IMG/VR virus record: IMGVR_UViG_3300034190_003416 | Coordinates: 1-21,932 of that record | Length of the DNA stretch: 21,932 nucleotides | Origin: a virus | Strand: one strand, 5' to 3' | In this document: positions 7,210 through 13,359 of the stretch, piece after piece | Numbering within the stretch: the stretch's first letter is position 1 | Layout: each line of letters begins with the position of its first letter | Translations under genes and position numbers: made by a program | The notes under the pieces: model-generated | What the model saw: the letters and a program-made list of their open reading frames with translations, nothing else | Told to the model about the DNA's origin: nothing | The model's database searches: none

Positions 7210-8574
7210 TTACTGGTTATAGCCTCTTGGCTTAGTTTTAACTTCTTGTGCTTTCATCTGTATTGCTCCAACAGCTTCAGCGGAACAACCCTTAAATGAA
7301 CCGTTTATTTTTTCCATGTATACCGTTCCATTGCCATCGTTATGTCTATCCTTTGCGACTATAAGCTCAGTTATTCCCTTTAGTTCGGTTTCTGGCTCTA
7401 ATATTTCCTGTCTATGAACAAACAAAACAACATCAGCGTCAGCCTCGATACAGCTAGAATCTTTAAGGCTTGCCATGTTTGGTCTTGCTTTAATGTTTTC
7501 AGGTCGCTTAGATTGAACGACCAAAAAAACCGGAACACTAACTTCCTTTGCTAGCTCCTTTAAATCACGGGTTATATTACCAATAGCGATATCGTGCCTG
7601 TCTGCTTTTCCTAGCTTCATCAGCCCCAGGTAATCAATAAAAATAGCCTTTAAGTCTGGGTGGTTAATTTTATGCCTGCGCACCTTAGCTCTAATTTGAC
7701 CAACTGATTGCTTTGGCTCATCAGTGATATATATTCCGCTACGCCTCAAAAGATGAACAGCATCAGATATTCGCCCGTTAGTCTCAGGAGTAAACCTAGC
7801 TGACTTTAAAGCCAGTGGTGATACATTACCAACCCCTGAAACGAAACGCTCAAACAAGGAGCGCTCAGACATTTCCATAGAGAAAAACATAATGTTCTTG
7901 CCAAGGTCTACAGCATTGTGAGTTGCCACGGTTTGACAAAATAAAGTTTTCCCCATTGATGGTGAACTCGCGATCACAACTAAATAATCATCACCTATGC
8001 CGTTTAGTTTTTCGTCTAACTCATCAATACCAGTTGATAAACCGCATATTGCACCACCTTGTGCTGCGCGCTTATCTAGCTCATCAAGAAAATCACCCTC
8101 AACCTCCCTGATGTGGCGCAATTCCTTACCACCAGAGCTAACAGATATATCCTTTAGGTTGTTATCAAGCTGCTCTATTATTTCGCTACAGTCCAAGTTT
8201 CTACTTATTAAATCATTGGCCTCCATTAGTGCTGCTGATAAATCACGTAAACGTGCACATTTTTTAATTACCTTAGCGTAACTTGGCATTGCAGATATGC
8301 TAACGGCACTACGCATAATCTCAGCTAAATAAGAAAACCCGCCATAATCAACGTCTAACTTATCAATTTCAATTTCTACTAAATGCAAAGTAATATCTTT
8401 TTTACCTTCAGCCATTCTTTTAATTGTTTCGTAAATAAATCGGTGTGACCTATTGTAAAAATCTGAAACAGATAAGCTATCCATCAACTCCCTGCTATTT
8501 GAATGCGTAGGATCTTTAATTAACAAACCAATTATTTGCTGTTCTAATTCTATATTATGCGGTGGTTGATGCAT
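7210..8574 (-). CDS. dnaB: Replicative DNA helicase, DnaB family
   Basis: 454 residues with the full two-domain DnaB layout. The N-terminal helical domain (about 3-100) begins HNIELEQQIIGLLI. The linker helix spans about 130-170. The RecA-like motor starts near 178 with GLSTGIDELDEKLNG. Visible motifs are Walker A SPSMGKT (204-210), EMSE (234-237), Walker B AIFIDYLGL (310-318), the glutamine sensor VVQSKR (352-357), H4 LKDSSCIEADADVVLFVHR (370-388) and the arginine-finger region KDRHNDGNGTV (408-418, R410). It is a hexameric 5'-3' helicase that unwinds the phage fork. The ATG lies inside the end of the initiator gene (20-base overlap), with GGGAG nine bases upstream, so the two are translationally linked. 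Confidence 0.95.
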   Translation of the reverse strand: MHQPPHNIELEQQIIGLLIKDPTHSNSRELMDSLSVSDFYNRSHRFIYETIKRMAEGKKDITLHLVEIEIDKLDVDYGGFSYLAEIMRSAVSISAMPSYAKVIKKCARLRDLSAALMEANDLISRNLDCSEIIEQLDNNLKDISVSSGGKELRHIREVEGDFLDELDKRAAQGGAICGLSTGIDELDEKLNGIGDDYLVVIASSPSMGKTLFCQTVATHNAVDLGKNIMFFSMEMSERSLFERFVSGVGNVSPLALKSARFTPETNGRISDAVHLLRRSGIYITDEPKQSVGQIRAKVRRHKINHPDLKAIFIDYLGLMKLGKADRHDIAIGNITRDLKELAKEVSVPVFLVVQSKRPENIKARPNMASLKDSSCIEADADVVLFVHRQEILEPETELKGITELIVAKDRHNDGNGTVYMEKINGSFKGCSAEAVGAIQMKAQEVKTKPRGYNQ

Positions 8575-9262
8575 TCTCGTAATCTCCCTCTACCAATTTT
8601 ATTAATTTACTTTTTGTGATGATAAAATCAAAAGTCATAGACCAGTCTGTTTTTCTGCCCATCAAGAAATCAGAGCTTTTAGCATACTCAAATAAGCCAG
8701 TCCATGTTTCTATCTTCTCAAAGTCATTTCCAGTTCCTTTCATTTCTGCAATGCATCCGTTAATGGCAGACTTTCTTTTTTGAGTTACCTTGCTAACCAT
8801 TGATAACTCATCTTTAAATATTTCATTCCACGAATCAGCTATTTGCTGATGTATGTTTTTATTCTTATCATTCTTATCATTCTTGTTTGTGGTTACTTGT
8901 TGGTTACTTGTTGGTTGCTTGTTGGTTACTTGTTGGTTATCTTGCTGGTGGTTATGCCAGTTAGCTATTGAAAATACTGAATATTTTACTGTTACTTTGA
9001 TGGTTAAAATACCAAGCTTTTCTAGTTTGGATATGGCTGTTCTAACGTTCTGCTCTGTTAGCCCAGTATCGCGTGAAATAGCCTTCCTACCAGTAGCCCA
9101 TTGACCAACCTTAAGGTGTACAATCGAGTCGCCAATAAGTTGATCTCTTTCTGTATGACTAGCCTTTAAAAGCAGGTACATAAAAACCCTAAACAACTTA
9201 TCATTTTTAAAGATAGGGTTATCAAGTATCTTTCTGTGGAGTTTAACCCATCCTGAACTCAT
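8555..9262 (-). CDS. Phage replication initiator / helicase loader with winged-helix domain
   Basis: 235 residues. Residues 1-105 form a replisome-organiser type winged helix: SSGWVKLHRKILDNPIFKND, VGQWATGRKAIS, then TGLTEQNVRTAISKLEKLG as the recognition helix. Residues 106-138 are a Gln/Asn/Thr/Lys linker encoded by 11-bp DNA repeats. Residues 139-225 form a helical C-terminal domain with Trp-rich segments (SWNEIF, WTGLFEYAKS, DWSMTFDFII), the part expected to contact DnaB. It should bind the origin and load the adjacent helicase, like lambda O/P or DnaD-type proteins. GAGG lies ten bases before the ATG, slightly long spacing. A C-to-helicase gene overlap supports a joint role. Confidence 0.8.
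   Translation of the reverse strand: MSSGWVKLHRKILDNPIFKNDKLFRVFMYLLLKASHTERDQLIGDSIVHLKVGQWATGRKAISRDTGLTEQNVRTAISKLEKLGILTIKVTVKYSVFSIANWHNHQQDNQQVTNKQPTSNQQVTTNKNDKNDKNKNIHQQIADSWNEIFKDELSMVSKVTQKRKSAINGCIAEMKGTGNDFEKIETWTGLFEYAKSSDFLMGRKTDWSMTFDFIITKSKLIKLVEGDYENASTTA
8892..8935. repeat. Four 11-bp direct repeats inside the initiator gene (iteron-like, candidate origin)
   Basis: On the + strand GTTACTTGTTG occurs four times head to tail with no gap (8892, 8903, 8914 and 8925; the third copy has one change, GTTGCTTGTTG). A degenerate fifth copy follows to 8947. The unit is 11 bp, close to one helical turn and not a multiple of three, so the protein reads it in all three frames. Next to it are AT-rich stretches on both sides, including a 9-bp repeat (TTCTTATCA) at 8862-8885. 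Lambda O carries its origin iterons in the same position, between the two domains of the initiator gene. Confidence 0.6.
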
Positions 9263-9289
9263 GCTATAATTACCTCGGTCGAATTGATT

Positions 9290-9318
9290 AGCGCTTGTTA
9301 CGGGGCGCTTTTATTTTC
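9290..9318 (+). terminator. Short hairpin with T tract between two leftward genes
   Basis: AGCGC (9290-9294) pairs with GCGCT (9305-9309), followed on the + strand by TTTTATTTT. It has intrinsic terminator form for rightward transcription, though no rightward gene lies upstream. On the - strand the same hairpin lies between the RHH regulator and the initiator gene and could lower expression of the replication genes. Its role is uncertain. Confidence 0.3.
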
Positions 9319-9515
9319 TACTTAGCCTTAACAGCATTTAATGATGCGAACTCTATACCTCTATCAGTATCTTTACTAGCCATACTGGTTATCTCATTTA
9401 ACCCTATATATAAAGCTGCTCTAGCAATATCAGAATCATTCATATTTAAAGTTGTTGCTATATCCGAAAGCTTCAATCTTTGTGTCTCACTAAATCTAAC
9501 GTTTAATTGCTTCAT
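9318..9515 (-). CDS. Ribbon-helix-helix transcriptional regulator
   Basis: 65 residues. An N-terminal beta strand KQLNVRFSE is followed by helix 1 (TQRLKLSDIATTL) and helix 2 (DSDIARAALYIGLNEI), the Arc/MetJ-type ribbon-helix-helix fold. The strand would insert in the DNA major groove as a dimer, with Lys2, Gln3, Asn5 and Arg7 facing out. A polar tail of about 20 residues follows. AAGG lies before the ATG. It is the first gene of the leftward replication operon and faces a divergent operon across a 105-bp gap holding two palindromes, so it probably represses both directions. Confidence 0.75.
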   Translation of the reverse strand: MKQLNVRFSETQRLKLSDIATTLNMNDSDIARAALYIGLNEITSMASKDTDRGIEFASLNAVKAK

Positions 9516-9545
9516 GTAATTACCTTGTCTATTTGATCTGAGTTA

Positions 9546-9573
9546 ATTGTACTACAATGTGTTGACAAGTCAA
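9546..9573 (-). promoter_or_regulatory. Promoter for the RHH-initiator-DnaB operon, with palindromes
   Basis: On the minus strand TTGACT (9573-9568) is followed after 16 bases by TACAAT (9551-9546). The -10 box is one arm of a perfect 13-bp palindrome, ATTGTACTACAAT (9546-9558). The -35 box is one arm of TTGAC-AA-GTCAA (9562-9573), shared with the opposing promoter. Either palindrome could be the operator for the adjacent RHH protein. Confidence 0.65.
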
Positions 9574-9589
9574 ATGTTTTGTTTATAAT
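9562..9589 (+). promoter_or_regulatory. Promoter for the rightward small-gene operon, consensus boxes
   Basis: TTGACA (9562-9567), a 16-base spacer and TATAAT (9584-9589) are both full consensus and point at the gene starting at 9621. The -35 box lies in the palindrome TTGACAAGTCAA (9562-9573), whose other half is the -35 of the divergent promoter. One bound repressor dimer could shut both promoters. Confidence 0.75.
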
Positions 9590-9620
9590 TAATCTCAAGT
9601 TAATCAATTGGAGATTGTAA

Positions 9621-9866
9621 ATGTTTAAAATATACAAAAGGCTAATGGATGTTTTTTCTACTGGTGAATTAATCAGAATAAAAGCAACGGGTGAAGTTTT
9701 TGTTTACGAGAGTTCTACTGGCGGCGCTAATTTTTCATCGTATTTAATTGTTAATATTTTAGGTGAAGCGGTTGATTATAATAAATCTTTACATGTCGAT
9801 GATGTGGAAAAGGTTTCCGTAAACGGTCATGTTATAGATGATTTTGAAAGCCTAAAGCGAAAGTAA
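9621..9866 (+). CDS. Hypothetical phage protein, 81 aa
   Basis: First gene of the rightward operon. The ATG has GGAG seven bases upstream. The product has a short basic helical start, then beta-rich segments (ELIRIKATGEVFVYES, NFSSYLIVNILGEAV, VEKVSVNGHVI), suggesting a small barrel. Three aromatic residues lie near the N-terminus. No family is recognised. As the first product from a consensus promoter it should be made early and strongly unless repressed by the RHH protein. Confidence 0.65.
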   Translation: MFKIYKRLMDVFSTGELIRIKATGEVFVYESSTGGANFSSYLIVNILGEAVDYNKSLHVDDVEKVSVNGHVIDDFESLKRK

Positions 9867-9899
9867 CTAATTACATCAAACGAAACAGAGGAATGAATA

Positions 9900-10271
9900 A
9901 TGAGTGAGTACGATAGCTTAAGTGACAAGGTAATAAATAAGAGGGTAGCTAAAGCGTTAGGTTATATTCCTAAAAATGTTTACCAAAACGATGTTGCCGT
10001 TCGTATTGGTGGAATGAATAGAGATTTTTGCAATAACATAAATGACGCGTGGCCTATTTGTTTTGAGTTTGGGATAAGCTTAATAAATATAGGTGCGACG
10101 ACTGCATGGTTAACTTGTGATGATGTTAGGTTTGAAACTGTTTGTATGTCTCCAGATGGCAATGATAACGGCGTTAGCTGCTTTGATGCTAAAAACTCAA
10201 ACCACAGCACCAATCCTATTAGATCAGCAATGATTACCTTTCTAAAAATGAAAGATGAACTTGATAAATAA
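9900..10271 (+). CDS. NinX-like phage protein (DUF2591 family)
   Basis: 123 residues. The start SEYDSLSDKVINKRVAKALG, the central FCNNINDAWPICFEFGISLI (about 43-62) and the ending NPIRSAMITFLKMKDEL match the DUF2591 family, which includes NinX of the lambdoid nin region. Family function is not known. AGAGG lies about nine bases before the ATG. Two internal Cys residues (CDD, VCMS) are not part of a visible metal site. Confidence 0.75.
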   Translation: MSEYDSLSDKVINKRVAKALGYIPKNVYQNDVAVRIGGMNRDFCNNINDAWPICFEFGISLINIGATTAWLTCDDVRFETVCMSPDGNDNGVSCFDAKNSNHSTNPIRSAMITFLKMKDELDK

Positions 10272-10311
10272 ACTAACTTAATAAACACAACCAATAAGAA
10301 GGGTATATAGA

Positions 10312-10545
10312 ATGAGCTTATCAAAAGTATTATCTAAAATTGAAAGCGACGTAAAGGTTCAGTTTCTTGCTGAATCAATGGTAGGAATAAAGGACAAGAA
10401 GAAAACCAACGATACTGAAATATCTTTCGCAACTGCCGAGGTAGATTCTAACTCTTGGTTTGATGGTAGAAAAACAGCTTTGATAGTCTGGGTTGATATA
10501 GATCAATACAACGAAGCAATGCGAGAAATTAACCAAGGAGAATAA
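10312..10545 (+). CDS. Hypothetical phage protein, 77 aa
   Basis: Preceded by AGAAGGG about eight bases before the ATG. A helical N-terminus (LSKVLSKIESDVKVQFLAES) is followed by a Lys-rich turn and a beta-rich end (EISFATAEV, TALIVWVDIDQY). No family is recognised. The stop is three bases before the next start, with the ribosome site for the next gene (AAGGAG) inside the coding end, so the two genes are coupled. Confidence 0.6.
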   Translation: MSLSKVLSKIESDVKVQFLAESMVGIKDKKKTNDTEISFATAEVDSNSWFDGRKTALIVWVDIDQYNEAMREINQGE

Positions 10546-10548
10546 GTA

Positions 10549-10755
10549 ATGAGTAAAGTAAAAAACGAAATTACGGATTTTGGTTTTAATTTTGGCGCAA
10601 TGAAAGTTACTAGAACGTGTAGTGATTACAAAGGCGGTGCAGTAGTAAGCATTAAAACTGATAAAGGCTCTATTAGTATTAGATCATCAAAAACAGGCGT
10701 GATTACGGTCTATGATAATAAAGGCGTAAAGTTTAATCTTAATCAAGCCAATTAA
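10549..10755 (+). CDS. Hypothetical phage protein, 68 aa, all-beta
   Basis: The protein is Gly/Ser/Lys rich with alternating strands (FGAMKVTRTCSD, GAVVSIKTDKGSISIRSS, GVITVYDNKGVKFNL) and no long helix, so a small beta sandwich or barrel is likely. AAGGAG lies six bases before the ATG. One Cys and no Trp. No family is recognised. It is the fourth gene of the rightward operon. Confidence 0.6.
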   Translation: MSKVKNEITDFGFNFGAMKVTRTCSDYKGGAVVSIKTDKGSISIRSSKTGVITVYDNKGVKFNLNQAN

Positions 10756-10782
10756 CCCATATAAACACAGGAGAGCAGAAGA

Positions 10783-11184
10783 ATGAAAAAGATATTTATG
10801 ATAGCTAGGGTTGGTGCTTTAACATCATACCAAGGGGTTTTTGCTACACTGCAAGAAGCTAAAGAAGCGGCAAAAAATGCTAGTTTAAAGCATTTGCATA
10901 ACGAATCCTATATTGTGTTTGAATCCGTTGTTGCGCTAAAAGCTACTACCTCAATAGAGGAGGTATACCCAGACGGTGAAGATCCCGAGCCAGTTTCTTT
11001 TTGTAATATGTCACCAAGAGCAAAAACAACAATGAGGCTAATGGGTATAGATACCAAAGATGAATTATCTGTTCATGATTTCAATGAGCATCCACCAATA
11101 AGAATTAGAGGGTGCGGAACGGGAACCGCTAACGAAATAATGTCAACAGCTAAGAGTTTGGGTAACCCTAATCTAAATAATTAA
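10783..11184 (+). CDS. Phage protein with C-terminal RNA polymerase alpha-CTD-like / helix-hairpin-helix domain
   Basis: 133 residues. Residues 1-60 form an alpha/beta segment (KKIFMIARVGALTS, then LQEAKEAAKNASLKHL, then SYIVFESVVAL). Residues 76-126 resemble the alpha-CTD / SAM-like fold: SPRAKTTMRLMGIDTKDEL, then IRIRGCGTGTANEIMSTAKSL. The order (a helix with R-A-x2-x3-L, a G-I-x-T-x2-E-L turn, a Gly-rich hairpin and a final helix) matches the alpha C-terminal domain, where it contacts UP-element DNA. A DNA-binding or polymerase-mimic role is inferred. A ribosome site (AGGAGAG) precedes the ATG. Confidence 0.6.
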   Translation: MKKIFMIARVGALTSYQGVFATLQEAKEAAKNASLKHLHNESYIVFESVVALKATTSIEEVYPDGEDPEPVSFCNMSPRAKTTMRLMGIDTKDELSVHDFNEHPPIRIRGCGTGTANEIMSTAKSLGNPNLNN

Positions 11185-11193
11185 CCACCTAAA

Positions 11194-11211
11194 CAATGGA
11201 GAGATAAGATG
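11194..11211 (+). repeat. 18-base leader repeated before two consecutive genes
   Basis: CAATGGAGAGATAAGATG, ending in the start codon, occurs here and again at 11459-11476. Both are preceded by a similar TTAACNACC stretch. The identity extends upstream of the ribosome site, more than translation alone needs. It may be a boundary sequence used in gene-cassette exchange or a relic of duplication. Confidence 0.5.
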
Positions 11212-11445
11212 AAAGATTTATTTATAGAAAAGAGCGAGCTAAGAAATGATCACACCATCACATCTGGTAATCATTTGTGCTGCAGCGATACAGGACGTGT
11301 TATGGCTGTGTTTTATAATGAGCATGATTTAGATGCCATTGTAACCGAAATGAAAAACGATAAAACAGAGATTGAATGCCTTAAAAAGATGATAGATAAA
11401 GGTATTGGGTGGGCTGATTTAGAAGATGATAAAAAGCCATTTTAA
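11209..11445 (+). CDS. Hypothetical phage protein, 78 aa
   Basis: Acidic protein with a beta-rich N-terminal half (TITSGNHLCCSDTGRVMAVF), then two helices (EHDLDAIVTEMKNDK and IECLKKMIDKGIG) and an acidic end. The Cys pair at 24-25 and a third Cys at 56 do not form a clear metal site. The start follows GGAGAGATAAG. The 18 bases ending at the ATG are identical to those before the next gene. No family is recognised. Confidence 0.6.
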   Translation: MKDLFIEKSELRNDHTITSGNHLCCSDTGRVMAVFYNEHDLDAIVTEMKNDKTEIECLKKMIDKGIGWADLEDDKKPF

Positions 11446-11473
11446 ATAATTTAACTACCAATGGAGAGATAAG

Positions 11474-11731
11474 ATGGAAGCGCTAGTAGATTTTAGTTTG
11501 AGCGGAAATACAAGAGCTCCGAAGCACGGATGGTTTCCTGGGTTTTATTGTTGCAGTTGCAGGAATTGTAGTGAAAACTTTATTGGGGCGAAAGGGGCTT
11601 GGCACTGCTCAAACTGCGCGTATGATTTTGATGAGCAATTAAGTTATGAGAAGTTATGGCGTGATTTTGGCTGGGCGTATACCGCTGAGTATATAACTAA
11701 AAGGTTATTTAAAAGACAAGCTAGCAATTAA
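11474..11731 (+). CDS. Zinc-ribbon small phage protein, 85 aa
   Basis: Residues 26-48 contain Cys at 26, 27, 29, 32, 45 and 48, giving CRNC and, 12 residues on, CSNC. These are two knuckles of a classic zinc ribbon. The second half is helical and aromatic (YEKLWRDFGWAYTAEYITKRLF). A PKHGW motif precedes the ribbon. Such ribbons in phages usually bind nucleic acid or a host protein; which one is unknown. It is the last gene of the rightward operon, 79 bases before a strong terminator. Bases 11732-11809 show no gene. Confidence 0.65.
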   Translation: MEALVDFSLSGNTRAPKHGWFPGFYCCSCRNCSENFIGAKGAWHCSNCAYDFDEQLSYEKLWRDFGWAYTAEYITKRLFKRQASN

Positions 11732-11809
11732 ACCAATAAAGAGTTAATATAATTAAAAGCTTACCTAACCATAATAAGTTTTTCTTACTACTCTCCAAGT
11801 ATTAAGTAT

Positions 11810-11838
11810 GCCCCTTTCGAAAGATTGGGGCTTTTTTT
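11810..11838 (+). terminator. Strong intrinsic terminator, end of rightward operon
   Basis: GCCCC (11810-11814) pairs with GGGGC (11827-11831) across a 12-base loop that can add an inner TTTC/GAAA stem, followed by seven T residues. This is a textbook Rho-independent terminator for the operon starting at 9621. Confidence 0.85.
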
Positions 11839-11850
11839 ATGACCGGCAAT

Positions 11851-11871
11851 AAAAAACCGCTAATCAAGCGG
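11851..11871 (-). terminator. Intrinsic terminator, end of leftward switch operon
   Basis: Read on the - strand, CCGCT and AGCGG form a stem with a five-base loop, followed by six T residues. It faces the + strand terminator 12 bases away, so the two convergent operons are insulated from each other. The stop codon of a 19-codon reading frame lies at 11862-11860, just inside the hairpin. Confidence 0.8.
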
Positions 11872-11919
11872 CTCTATAATTGGTATCCAGGATAATATTA
11901 ACTCTGCTATTTCATCCAC
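11860..11919 (-). CDS. Possible 19-aa micro-ORF at the end of the switch operon
   Basis: A GTG at 11919 shares one base with the upstream TAG (TAGTG) and has AAGGAG five bases upstream, inside the end of the previous gene. The peptide MDEIAELILSWIPIIEPLD is acidic and amphipathic. Its stop lies inside the terminator stem, so translation could affect termination. The evidence is only the coupled start and the spacing; it may be untranslated. Confidence 0.3.
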   Translation of the reverse strand: MDEIAELILSWIPIIEPLD

Positions 11920-12143
11920 TAAAGCTCCTTAAGCATTTCTTCAAGCTCACTAGTATCTGTTGCCATGCATAAGCGTTGAATCTCTAAAGCACTGGCGCGT
12001 TCACGAACAGACATTGCAGCTTCGCCGTGTGTGCTTTTCTTTTTGCTATTTGAGAAGCTTAACTCATCAGTATTATTGATTGCATCACTAACAGCTTTTC
12101 TATTCTCAATCAGTTCTTGTGGTCGGTATGTTAATATGCTCAT
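11919..12143 (-). CDS. Hypothetical phage protein, 74 aa
   Basis: The start overlaps the YopX stop as TAATG, with GGAGAG seven bases upstream. The product is polar and probably mostly helical (SILTYRPQELIENRKAVSDAI, then VRERASALEIQRLCMA), with a Ser/Lys-rich central linker and an acidic Leu-rich C-terminal helix. No family is recognised. It belongs to the switch-region operon. Confidence 0.6.
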   Translation of the reverse strand: MSILTYRPQELIENRKAVSDAINNTDELSFSNSKKKSTHGEAAMSVRERASALEIQRLCMATDTSELEEMLKEL

Positions 12144-12529
12144 TATTGCTCTCCGTCGTAGGCATTTAAAAGGTCAGGGTTTTCGTTGATATTCCCGACT
12201 ACTTTATACTTATCACTATGCGCTGTAAGTTGGTCATGTGATTTTGTAAAGAATGGGTTTAAGGTTTTAATGACAAATGAGCCGCGTTCAAATACAACGT
12301 AGCCCTTGGTAAGCCAATCAGAATATTGTGGCATAGGCTCGACAATATCGCCTTCGTAGATATCAGCACCGCTCTTATCCTGCAAGCCTATGAGTTGCTC
12401 AAGCTCTGCGTCAATAATTGCAGCAACACCTTCATTGTCAAAACAGATAACAGTGCCATCATTATCAATAACAAAGTCATTAAGATAAAATCTAGCTTCT
12501 TTTTCCCATGCTCTAAATTTAGTTTTCAC
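12143..12529 (-). CDS. YopX family phage protein
   Basis: 128 residues from a GTG at 12529, which has AAAGGAG six bases upstream and begins VKTKFRAW as the family expects. A longer frame to 12556 runs through the micro-ORF and lacks a site. Family marks are the KFRAWEKEARFY start, LIGLQDKSGADIYEGDIVE (about 45-63) and VVGNINENPDLL near the end. YopX-type proteins are common in Firmicute and proteobacterial phages and are beta-rich; their function is not known. It is translationally linked to the 25-aa micro-ORF one base upstream. Confidence 0.85.
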   Translation of the reverse strand: MKTKFRAWEKEARFYLNDFVIDNDGTVICFDNEGVAAIIDAELEQLIGLQDKSGADIYEGDIVEPMPQYSDWLTKGYVVFERGSFVIKTLNPFFTKSHDQLTAHSDKYKVVGNINENPDLLNAYDGEQ

Positions 12530-12530
12530 G

Positions 12531-12608
12531 TTACTCTCCTTTATTCCAAGTATCACAACACAATTGTTTAGCTAGCCAGTTATTCCATCTGTTGAATAGG
12601 TTAGTCAT
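12531..12608 (-). CDS. 25-aa Trp-rich coupled micro-ORF
   Basis: The ATG at 12608 overlaps the stop of the 76-aa gene as ATGA, with GGAG eight bases upstream. Its TAA is one base before the YopX GTG, and the YopX ribosome site AAAGGAG forms its last codons. The peptide starts MTNLFNRWNNWLAKQL and has three Trp and a Cys-Cys pair, an amphipathic helix by appearance. It could act as a leader that couples YopX translation or as a membrane-active peptide. Confidence 0.45.
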   Translation of the reverse strand: MTNLFNRWNNWLAKQLCCDTWNKGE

Positions 12609-12835
12609 TTGGCTAACTCCTTAAGTAATGCGTCAGCCATGGTTACAGCGTCACGCGCTATGCTTTCTTCCCATCCTTCAGCTATATACCCGCCTGAATT
12701 TGCCCCTAGCCCTTGCATGGCTGCCACAGCAAAAGCTTCACGCTTGGTTAAGCCGTAAAAAATTTCTTTGTCATGTGTTGATATGCAATCATCAATTACT
12801 GGTGTTGCTGGTGATTCTGAATTAGTTAATTCCAT
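12605..12835 (-). CDS. Conserved small phage protein, 76 aa
   Basis: The C-terminal part, LTKREAFAVAAMQGLGAN followed by ESIARDAVTMADALLKELAK, matches a short protein very common in phages of Gammaproteobacteria (usual pattern LTKREYFAAMAMQG ... A-x-MADALL). Function is unknown. The N-terminal 25 residues are polar and variable. The start overlaps the GIY-YIG gene stop as TAATG, and the ribosome site TAGGAG is embedded in that gene's last codons. Confidence 0.7.
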   Translation of the reverse strand: MELTNSESPATPVIDDCISTHDKEIFYGLTKREAFAVAAMQGLGANSGGYIAEGWEESIARDAVTMADALLKELAK

Positions 12836-13359
12836 TAATCTTCTCCTAATGCGATAAACTTAATTTTAAGACCAAGCACATCAGCTATATCAGCAACATC
12901 AGAAAGCTTAGCGGATGTTGAGCCGCTCCATACTCTTGACACTCGCTCATAGCTTAAACCTTTCTCCTTTTTAACCAATTCAGACAGCTTCATAACGCCT
13001 TTAATTCCTTGATCTTTTGATGCATCCTGGATAATTGCTCTTAATTCTTCGCTAAAATTATCTAAGTCCTGAATAATTTGCTTTGGTTTTTTGTAATCAG
13101 GATTGTCTTTTTTGTTATATATTGGTTTTAGTAATTCTATTTGCTCTATTTCTAACCTGTCCATGTCCTGCTTTTCACACTCTATTAATGACAAGGAATC
13201 GAATTCTTTATCATTAATGTGGCTAGCTATTCTTGATCTTAAGTTTATTGTCTTTCCTACATAAACTACTTTTCCTTTATTTCGCAAAAAATAAACACAA
13301 GGAGATTGGTGGTTAAATGATTCTGGTATCATTTCAAATGCTAATTTTGATTTGTTCAT
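12835..13359 (-). CDS. GIY-YIG nuclease-like domain fused to a C-terminal Cro/C1-like HTH
   Basis: 174 residues. Residues 20-82 form a GIY-YIG domain: VYF (22-24), VYVGKT (32-37), a candidate catalytic Arg in LRSR (41 or 43) with His47, and E70 placed nine residues before P79 in LKPIYN, as the family requires. Residues 83-118 are a charged linker. Residues 119-174 look like an HTH, with KLSELVKKEKGLSYERVSRV, then SDVADIADVLGLKIKFIALG. This half aligns with the neighbouring 67-aa repressor-like protein, including the same FIALGE ending. The first motif is VYF rather than GIY. A DNA-targeted nuclease or a nuclease-derived regulator are both possible. GGGAGAG lies seven bases before the ATG. Confidence 0.75.
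   Translation of the reverse strand: MNKSKLAFEMIPESFNHQSPCVYFLRNKGKVVYVGKTINLRSRIASHINDKEFDSLSLIECEKQDMDRLEIEQIELLKPIYNKKDNPDYKKPKQIIQDLDNFSEELRAIIQDASKDQGIKGVMKLSELVKKEKGLSYERVSRVWSGSTSAKLSDVADIADVLGLKIKFIALGED

Noticed and set aside
8860-8947. CRISPR array from the short repeats near 8.9 kb
   Set aside because: Repeats are 11 bp with no spacers, inside a coding gene; the pattern is iteron-like.
9295-9519. Plus-strand open frame opposite the RHH gene
   Set aside because: The minus frame has a clear RHH fold, good start and promoter; the plus frame begins before any ribosome site.
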